A stretch of 64,000 nt of DNA. It comes from Panicum virgatum (taxonomy: Eukaryota > Streptophyta > Magnoliopsida > Poales > Poaceae). The stretch spans positions 29,385,339 through 29,449,338 of the forward strand of contig NC_053149.1 in the NCBI RefSeq assembly GCF_016808335.1, written 5' to 3'. Position 1 is the first letter of the stretch. Every line of letters starts with the position of its first letter. Of this stretch, positions 56,571 to 64,000 are shown in pieces. The position numbers and the translations under genes are program-made. Under the pieces are notes generated by a model. The model was not told the DNA's origin. It searched no databases and saw only the letters and a program-made list of their open reading frames with translations.

Positions 56571-59500
56571 TGTAACACCCTAATTTAAATTTCAGTATTT
56601 AATAATAAATTTAATTGGCTTTATTTAATTTTCTAAGGTCTATATGCTTAGTCTTGCATTTAAATTAATTTTCTTTCATAAGTAAATAAAATTTATTTTA
56701 GGTTTAACATGTTTGTGCATTCATGCTGGTGCATAATTTTATTTGAGTGAGTGCATAGGAGCTTGAATTCAAATTTGAATTCAAATAGATTTGAGTTTGA
56801 AAACCAGAAAAGAAATAGAAAAGGAAAAGAAATAGGAAACCCAATCCAGCCCAACCGAACTCAGCGGCCCAGCAAAACCCCACTCCGCTTCGGCCCAGCT
56901 CCACCCAGCACCACGGCCCAGATCGCTCCGCCTTCCCTTATGGCAGCCCACTCCTTCCCTCAACCCGCACGCGGCCTACGCTCCGGCCCAGCAGCGCCAC
57001 TCCCTCGGCCTGGCCCACACACCGCTCGCTCCGCAGCGCGCGCTCCCCGCTCCCACTAGCGCGGGCCCGTAAGCCAGCCGTTCCGCTCGCTCACGCGCAT
57101 CGCCCGCGTCCCCGCCTCAGTCGCTGCCAACGCTGGCCCACCGGTCAGATCCATCCCCTCCATCCTCCTCGCGCCCACGCTCAACGGCCTCCGTAATCCC
57201 CGGCCGTGATCCCCACCGCGACTTTCCTTGGGCACGCCTGCCCAGGATCCCCACCCGGCCTTTAATTGGCCCCCGCGGACCCCTTGCGCCCTCGTCCCCA
57301 CCTCTACAGCAGCCCCTAACCCTAGCCACCACCGCATCTTGGAGCTCGAAGCGGAAGCCGCCCTTGCGCCGCTGTGTACTCGGCGTTCCACAACGCTTCC
57401 GCCACCGCAAGCTGACGCAGGAGCTCCGCCGTGGGACCAGGATCCTCGCCGAGCTCACCTTCCCCGACCCCGGCCCCGCTGTGCACGGGGATTCCAGCGG
57501 AGGAGCTTCGTCGAGCCACCTCTGCGCCGCCGCAATTCCGCCCCTACACCGCCGATCCTCGACTTCTGTGCACGGCTACCGCTTCACGAGGGGGTAATGA
57601 CCACGCCATGCCCCTTCCCCTTTTCTACTCCCTCTGCGCGTGCGAGGATTCCTCGCCGTTGTTTCGCAGCGCTGCCACGCCATAGCGGAGGCCTTGTTCC
57701 ACTCGCCGTTGTCCCGATCAGAGCCCACGAATAGGTTTCCCTTGCCATGCTGATGCTTCCAGTACGGATCCCAGCCCTAACTGGGGCCGGTACCGCGTGT
57801 TCGCGGCACGCCAGTGACCCAGAGCCTCCCTGCTCCGCCGTAGCCTCACCGCCGTGCCTCCACTGTGCTGTAGCCCGATCCGAGGCCCTGAGTAGCTTTG
57901 TAGGGTCACGCACAACATCCCAGTGACAAACACAAGCCAAGTTGGGGCCGGAATCGTGTTAGCGCGACTCGCCGGCGAGCTCCGCCGCGTAGTTCTGCCC
58001 CCACCGTCGCATCCATGTCCCAGAACTTCCCCAAGCCCCTAGATCAATTTAGTGTGTCGCGCTCTCGCTTCCTGAACAAATCCCGCTCGAAGGCGAGTCT
58101 GGAATCGCATTTTGGCTGAAGTCTGGCGACAGCGCTGCCGTTCGCCGCCGCAAAAGCTCACCGGCACGACCCCGCGCGCGCGCCTTGGAGCCATCCGATC
58201 CCAGATCGACGGTCCAGGATCGTTTCCACCCGAGTCAACAGGGAGGTTACCGGTCAGCGCTCTGCTCTTTTGCTAAAAAGACCTCGCAGTTTCCAGTATT
58301 CAACCCGCGATCCACTTAGTTCAAAAATAATTCAATCCAGGCCCTGTTTTATTCACTTAGACCCCTGAACTTTCCCAGTTTTGAACCCGCAGTCTGGCCC
58401 GCGTAGTTTTGCACGTCAGCCCTCGGATCTTTCCAGGTTTTACATTTTAGTCTCTGGTTTTTGCACTGAAGCCCCTAGAACTCTGTTTTTCTTGCAGTTT
58501 AGCCCCTAGACCTTGTTTTAGCTCTAGTTTTCGCGTTCTAGCTCCGTTTTAGGTGTTCTTTATGTCCACACAATCGTTGTAACGCGTAGAATAGTTCTAG
58601 GTTAGTTTCGTTTGCTATTTTTATGTATTGTTGTACTGTTTCTTAGCATTTGCTTTTGTTTGCATGTATGTGTATGTGCTGGACCTTGTTTTGGCGTTGT
58701 GATCGTGAGTAGACATTGATCCTTTGGAGGAGTACCAGTACCCGGTGCAACCACCATCTTCACAGCAAATTGAGCAGCAGCAGCAGAACTTTGAGGAAGG
58801 CAAGTATAACATGAACACCACCTATCACTTTTAAATACAATTTCATACTGCATTTTAATACTGTATACCCATAAGGATTTTCCTAGCCACTTCATATCCT
58901 TTATATATCCCTTGGGTTGCATTTTGGTTAGTTGTGCTAGGTGCCGCGCTATAACACACTTGGTCTTTTTTAATTAATTTGATTAATGGTATTTGCAACT
59001 TAATTCTAGGAGTGGCCCTCTGTGATCTGTGCTTGAGTGGCTTATGTCTCGTTAAAAATTGGTTTTTCCAGAAACATGGTTTAGGGGGCCAGCACGGTGC
59101 TTAGTGCTTAGTTGGCCACTCTCCATAAGGACCGGTTCATAGAGCGACAACCTGGGACAACAGCGCAACCACAAGACTGGAATGGGACGGTCTTGGCTTA
59201 CTAATTAAGTCTTTTTGGTTAGGAGTAACTTACCTGCGGGGCAGGGGTGGTAATCTTCTGTGGCCCTCGTACTGAGTGCCCTCGTCTGTGCTACGTGTCT
59301 TGACGCCCACTAGACCTGCTCCATAGTCGCTGATCCAAACCTCGCGGTTACTCCTTACCAACGAGATTCTTTGTAATGGCCTCGTAGTGAGTTTGCTAGT
59401 CATCTCACCTACGGAAGTGTGATTAACAACTAGCGTAGCTCACGACTTGTGGGTAAAGATGTGCAACCTCTGCAGAGTGTAAAACTGGTATACTAGCCGT

Positions 59501-60146
59501 ACTCACGGTCATGAGCGGCCCAGATCCTCCTTTTGATAAGTGGGGTTATCTTCCTTTGATTAGGGGTGTTCCCTGGGTGGTTTGGTTTGGTATGGTTCTC
59601 AGTAGTATCATAATTAATTCTGATTAATTACTATGTAACTGGGGTATCGTAACTCATCAACTTGTAGTAAATAGCTTTAATAAAATTTTGCCAAGATTAA
59701 AAGCTAATGCAGTTAAGTCAGCCAACCTTAGAGCCTCATAGTTTGTGTTATACTTGTTGAGTACAAGTTGTGTACTCACTCTTGCCTACTCTACTCTTTT
59801 CCTGTTGTTCTCTCTGGGGACACCCTACTGCTGCTCAGTACCCGGCGACGCGGAGGAGTTCACCCGGAGCTACCAGGAGTACGAGGACTTCTAGGCATTT
59901 GTCTCCCAGTCGACATCCCTGTGGCGCCCAGCTTCCGAGAGTTCCATACCTATTTTACGCTTCCGCATACTCTATATCAGACATTTTGTCATTAATGTAA
60001 TAAATAACATTCGTACTCGCTTTATTATATCTTTTTACGTGATATGTGCTGTGATATACTATTCATTCTGTTGTATATACGTGTGACTTGATCCTGGCAC
60101 GTATATGATTGCTCGATTTATGTCCTTTTGTAAACTGGGTGTTACA
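56571..60146 (+). mobile_element. Solo LTR D (A/B/C-related family)
   Basis: 3576 bp, TGTAACACCC...GGGTGTTACA, flanked by ACCGA at 56566-56570 and 60147-60151. No internal region, so it is a solo LTR, presumably from LTR-LTR recombination. It contains the perfect palindrome 56765-56782, acidic exon 58713-58799, conserved noncoding block (about 59080-59530) and terminal exon 59839-59894. It is the most diverged of the four related LTRs. Confidence 0.9.
58713..59894 (+). CDS. LTR-encoded two-exon acidic ORF, solo LTR D
   Basis: Exon 58713-58799 (87 bases), GC-AG intron 58800-59838, exon 59839-59894 with stop TAG. The first exon is one codon shorter than in A and clearly different in sequence, yet phases, Glu/Gln/Tyr content and the terminal YQEYEDF are kept. 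This is the most informative comparison for selection on the frame. Confidence 0.5.
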
Positions 60147-60348
60147 ACCGAGAGGTCAACCTAGTGTTCAAACACCGGGTTGAGCCCTTGTGGTGGTCGG
60201 AGACACCGATCACCTTCGACCACCGCGACCACTGGGTCCACCTGCCTAGGACGGGTGCTTACCCCCTCATGGTCAGCCCTGTGGTGAGCTAAGTTTGCCT
60301 GGTGTTGGCATTTCTTAGTTCACTAGGAACGGAGTTGTTAAAGCTCGT

Positions 60349-60365
60349 TCCCGGCAACGACGCCA
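60349..60365 (-). other. Primer-binding site of element G (Asp tRNA type, minus strand)
   Basis: On the minus strand TGGCGTCGTTGCCGGGA resembles the Asp-tRNA PBS TGGCGCCGTTGCCGGGGA used by Athila-type elements. It starts four bases after the LTR end at 60370. Confidence 0.6.
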
Positions 60366-60369
60366 GAAA

Positions 60370-61032
60370 TGCTGGGTTGGTATGTCTTAACGTTTACAGA
60401 AAGATCCGCAAGTGCACGGATATACCATTGTAGCATTTCACCCAGAAGTATTCAGGGTATCATTATTTATATTTTCCCAAGGGATGGCGAGATTGTGTAA
60501 AGATATTTACTAGTTACATAACTATGACATTATGAAATAAGGTGCAGACTGCTGATTATACAGCGGTAATTGATAGTAAAGGATAATCAGGGGTAATGTA
60601 ACACACACAGAATAGCCAACTCTCATGAATAAAGAATAAACAAGCACACCTAAGGTTAGTGGGAGCATAGGCATAGATTCTAGTATACTATTCATGTTAG
60701 CAGATAAGTTATGTTAGCCACATGCTTAGAACTGCATGTGCTGGGAAATTAGGGACATCGGGGAGAATGACCCGCACTGGAGAACATCCAGTCCCGTTTC
60801 ATCTTCGCATGAACTCCTACACGATACCCGAACGTCGGGGAGTACGCTAACCGAGAAGCAGCTTCCCGGCGGACCGACAGGGTGTCACCACCTGCGGTCT
60901 ACCCCAGTCAAACCGTGGAGCACCGTCATATCCGAGGGATCCCGCATACCCGGGCACCATGCTCACATATGAGGTCACTACCTTAGCATCCCCAGGTCGC
61001 CCACCCTTTGGATGGATAGATAAGATGCTAAG
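60370..61032 (-). mobile_element. Element G 5' LTR remnant (minus strand)
   Basis: Lies directly right of the minus-strand PBS. It shares the TATGAGGTCACTACC...TTTGGATGGA segment with the left remnant near 11320. It is cut at about 61032, where E-type LTR sequence begins. No coding frame. Confidence 0.5.
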
Positions 61033-61187
61033 TGATGGAGGTAGATCTATGTACCTCCCTGCCGAGTGGGTTTCCCGAATCCGGGAGACTACCCTGCTCG
61101 GTGACTCGGCTACGTGTGCGCGGAAGGATCTTCAGTGGATCAGAATGAGAGGCTCCAGCTAGAAGCCCGTATATCTAGGGATCTTAA
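61033..61187 (+). mobile_element. Fragment of an E-type LTR in plus orientation
   Basis: TGATGGAGGTAGATCTATGTACC... matches the reverse complement of 38409-38240 (start of E's LTR on the minus strand) with several substitutions and a gap. No polypurine tract precedes it. It ends where LTR F starts. Confidence 0.6.
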
Positions 61188-64000
61188 TGTGACACCGTAG
61201 GTATCTGCATAATAAAACTACATTTATGTCCTATGCTTCATGTGTGAAATTGTTTGAGCAAGGGCCTATTTTAAAATTTTAAGGACCTTTGTGTAATTAT
61301 GAATTGTTCTAAGGTCAACTGTATAGTTTTATTTGAATAGGTTGTGTGATTATAGCTTTTGTGGAGGGTTTATATGCAAAATGTAATGTAATCATTGCTT
61401 GGCAGGAAACCTTTTATTTCAGCCTAGATTTGATGTGAAATTTCCTTGGAAAAGACAAAAGTCCTTTGAATTCAAATCCTCTTTATGTTTTCAAAAATAA
61501 CTCTTTAACCTTTGATCAAATAAATTTTTGCACAACATCAAAGTTGTAGATCTTGAAAAATTGAACAACTTTCATGTTGGGAACTTTTTCATTTGAGCTC
61601 TAGATTAAAAGTTATTGCTGTTTTACAGTAAGGTCCCTGAAATTTCTGAAATTATAAATCGGTCCAGTTTCCCCTTCCTCCAGCCTGCCTGCTTTCTCTG
61701 CTTCTCATCGCCGCCGCTGGGCAGCGCCGCGCGCTGCTCTGGGCCGCCTCCCCGGCCACCTCCTACTTGCGCTGGCATCGACGCGTCGCGCTGAAGCTCC
61801 CCACCGCCCTCTACCCCTCGTGCTTGCCCTCCCTGCTCTGCCACGCCGCACAGAACCGCCCGTCGGCTGCCACCTCGCCATCGCGGTGGCGAGCTCGCTG
61901 CAGCACCCCAGGACCCCAACTCGCGCGCGCCCCAGCATCTAGAGAACCCCAGCATTCTATTATGCGCGCTCTTTCACTTGCTCCCCGCTCCGGAAGCCCA
62001 GAACGCCGTCGCCGCCCACCGAACGCCGGCGAGCCTCAAGGTCACCGTCGCCCTACCTTTTCCAATCCTATCCGCCCGCGCTGACCCCACTAGTAGCTCC
62101 GCCGTGTCCCCGCGAAGCTCACCCACCCCTCCTCCTCGCCCAATCTCCACCAGAGCCACCCCGCCGCTGTGTCCCGAGCTCCGACAGCCGCCGCTCGCCG
62201 CCGATCCGCCTCCTCCGGCAATATCTTTGCGAACCAAGGGTACCCAGAGATTTGCCTCGTCCTCTTCTTCGTGTTCCCCAGGATCTCCCTCGCCGGCGAC
62301 GAGCCTAGCTGTCGGTAGAGGCCGGCGCAGCCGTCCCCTGTTTCTCTCCACCGGCCGAGGACTCTCGGTTAGAATTCAAAGAAACCCAGGGGGTTATTTG
62401 AATAGCAGTAGACTCAAGTGAATAGTGCCTTTAGGGACCTCTTTGTGATTTTTGCTGTAAACTTAGAAATTCCATAGAAATTCATAGAAAAATCGGAAAA
62501 AGATAAATCTTGATGTGTTGGAATCCTCTTGAATAGATCTTTGCAGTAGTATCTTAATATGTTGGGTGTTAGTTGAGAGTTTTTGCTGTAAAAATAGATT
62601 TGTGTTACTAGTGTTTAAATGCTAGTTGTTTTTACCTTTTCCTTAACTGATGTTTGAAACTATATCTTGCTGTGAAATTTTTATGGTGAGATGCTCATGT
62701 GACTCTAGTATTTCTATAAATATTTAGTGGTCAGTTCTCATGGTTAGCTATTTCTTTGATTTAATGCTTGTTAAGTGAGCTTTATTCATGTTAAATAGTT
62801 TCATTGCTTAGAAAATACTGGTAATTTTTTTAAAGCCTTGTTTTAGTCATATGTTGCAATCTGTAAAAATTGAGCACCAGTTCATGTCTAGAACATAAGC
62901 TAAAAATGAATCTTTTTAACTTTATGTCAGTTTTGTTTATTTTCTTAGAATTAATTATTTGGAGAATAAATCCTAAAAAATTTTCAACAGCTTAGTTAGC
63001 ACTGTGTTGGTCTGCTGTTTAACTTATAGTCTCTATTTTGCTATAGTTCAATCTGTAGAATTCAATCTTGTTGTAGGAGTTGTCTGAATAAATGTTTTGT
63101 TCTGATTAAATGGCTACAAGTTTTGGGATGAAATTTGCAGGATAGCTTGTTCTGTTTACCTTCTGTTTGATGTAATTTTTACTGAATTTACTTCTATATG
63201 TGTACTGAGTGATTGATTTATTAGCAAACCATAATTTACTTGTTATAGGAAACCACTTCAACTTGCTTGGTGAAGTTAGCATAGTTCTTTTGTGCTATTG
63301 GTCATGATGCCTTGGGTAGTTAGAAATGTTAGTTAACGAATATTGCTATTTGTAGACTACAACTTTATCGTGAATTGAGCGTGTTTGTAATTTCATCTAT
63401 TGCATTACATATAGATACGACTGCTCTATTGGACGGGACGTACAAGCTGATCTCGGCATCTAACGGAGGTGATCCAGAAGCCCAAGTGCACGCCGCTGTA
63501 CTAACTGAAGCCTCGGACCAAAGTTCGGAAGAGCCCAGGGCTGAAATAGTTAGTGACTACCGAGAAGGCAAGCCCCGTACATAACCCAGTTTTCAAATTA
63601 TGCACTTGATATATTATTATTTATTTGTGCATTTATAGTTCTTATGAGTTGAATTGAAACCCTAGATGCATGATCCTAGGAACCTTTGTACTGAACACTA
63701 GACTTGAGTTCGATTACTTGCTATGCTTATAGGACCGGTAAAAGTCGGGTGATTGCCTGTCACTCGCGAGCTTTATAGGAGTTACTTGTTTTACTTACTG
63801 CTATCACTATAAGGATCACAGACGGATTTGTTGAAATTCGTCTGTGTTGATGAATTTGATAAGGTCGCGGTGTGTGGTAGTGGTGGTTAAGTTTTTGAAC
63901 GTACTAGCCACATGCCGTAAATATGGTACGCGGTAAGCCTAGTAGCTGATCGGACCGGGGAGTGGATATTACCTCTCACTCTCTCTTAGAAATAGGTTTT
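61188..64000 (+). mobile_element. Element F LTR, incomplete at the window edge
   Basis: Begins TGTGACACCG; no end is seen within 2.8 kb. Layout resembles A-D: AT-rich U3, a GC-rich leader (about 61680-62370), a long T-rich intron-like stretch (about 62400-63410), then an open exon 63415-63567 with a GC-type donor. The sequence is otherwise unrelated to A-D. Whether it is a solo LTR or part of a full element cannot be told. Confidence 0.6.
63415..63567 (+). CDS. LTR-encoded acidic exon, element F
   Basis: 153-base exon after TATAG with donor GAGAAG|GCAAGC. Same entry and exit phases as the A-D first exon, length a multiple of three, acidic (GDPEAQV, DQSSEEPRAEI). A second exon was not found before the window ends. 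Confidence 0.4.

Larger units (their letters stand above)
53990..60310. repeat. Head-to-head inverted repeat of element E gag
   Basis: Left arm about 53990-55322; right arm about 55380-56570 plus 60152-60310 (split by solo LTR D). The spacer is about 57 bases. Both arms read gag outward from the centre to the start of protease. The innermost shared string is GTTCGTAGTC(A/G)ATGATGTCATGAGC, then TAGTCATAGATCTACCTGG. The arms have diverged, so this is not a recent assembly artefact. Confidence 0.75.
55380..60310 (+). pseudogene. Inverted partial gag copy of element E, split by solo LTR D
   Basis: Plus-strand gag: WPATFKPVGIKKYDGE, KTWLRMYCIAV, MASYFSVMMSHQVLNWLEALP, then QHYQASCPGPKTK, QQPDESVHDYIKEV, with a frameshift near 55862. 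The second half is LLGDFQEENRAVNFIF, then KLDDR up to 56570. After D it continues at 60152 (EVNLVFKH, LWWSETPITF, WVHLPR) and fades near 60310 at the protease start. A stop (TGA) at 55624 and others break it. It retains CAG at 55759-55761 and 56487-56489, where the minus copy has TAG. Confidence 0.75.

Overview
The window is nuclear DNA from a grass (Poaceae, most likely panicoid). Two things point there. One is a two-exon COG4 gene whose first exon is strongly GC-biased and whose second exon is AT-richer, as is common in grasses. The other is dense nesting of long Ty3/Gypsy LTR retrotransposons and small MITEs of grass-typical families. No prokaryotic feature, CRISPR array, or tRNA/rRNA gene is visible.

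Left part (1-11.2 kb) is the gene-bearing edge. A small GRF-type zinc-finger gene (+, 656-1362) sits tail-to-tail with a Myb/SANT-like gene (-, 1949-2920). These are followed by a decayed 'putative gypsy type' (PF04195-like) ORF (3569-4468) and by COG4 (-, 5446-9702), the only clear housekeeping gene. Its intron carries two MITEs with clean target-site duplications (TSDs), and at least three or four more MITEs lie upstream of it.

The rest (11.2-64 kb) is a retrotransposon nest that can be unpicked from TSDs, LTR ends, primer-binding sites and polypurine tracts. G is a degenerate minus-strand Athila-like element: 3' LTR remnant and PPT at 11.2-12.2 kb, PBS and 5' LTR at 60.35-61.03 kb. It appears to host E, a minus-strand Tat-like element. 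E has its 3' LTR at 12736-12893 + 38096-38409, an antisense PF04195 ORF at 39762-51262, and decayed gag-pro-RNaseH-integrase at 55322-51716. A partial inverted second gag copy lies at 55380-60310. Element A (TSD GTTCG, 12894-38090) inserted into E's LTR. Element B (TSD ATTTC, 15054-28263, intact Tekay/Del-type polyprotein) inserted into A's 5' LTR. Element C (40407-49113, no RT or integrase, truncated 3' LTR) inserted into E's antisense ORF. Solo LTR D (56571-60146, TSD ACCGA) inserted into the inverted gag copy. LTR F (61188 to beyond 64000) flanks on the right.

The most unusual signals are these. (1) The long LTRs of A, B, C and D each carry a conserved two-exon open frame with a GC-AG intron, in-frame-only length variation and a shared C-terminus ending YEDF; LTR F has a phase-matched first exon. 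(2) A 1.26 kb piece of A's LTR plus about 225 bp of leader is duplicated between B's 5' LTR and B's internal region, which suggests gene conversion. (3) A short intron interrupts gag in both autonomous-type copies. (4) Several broken frames carry TAG where a related copy keeps CAG. (5) The Tat-like element contains a head-to-head gag palindrome.
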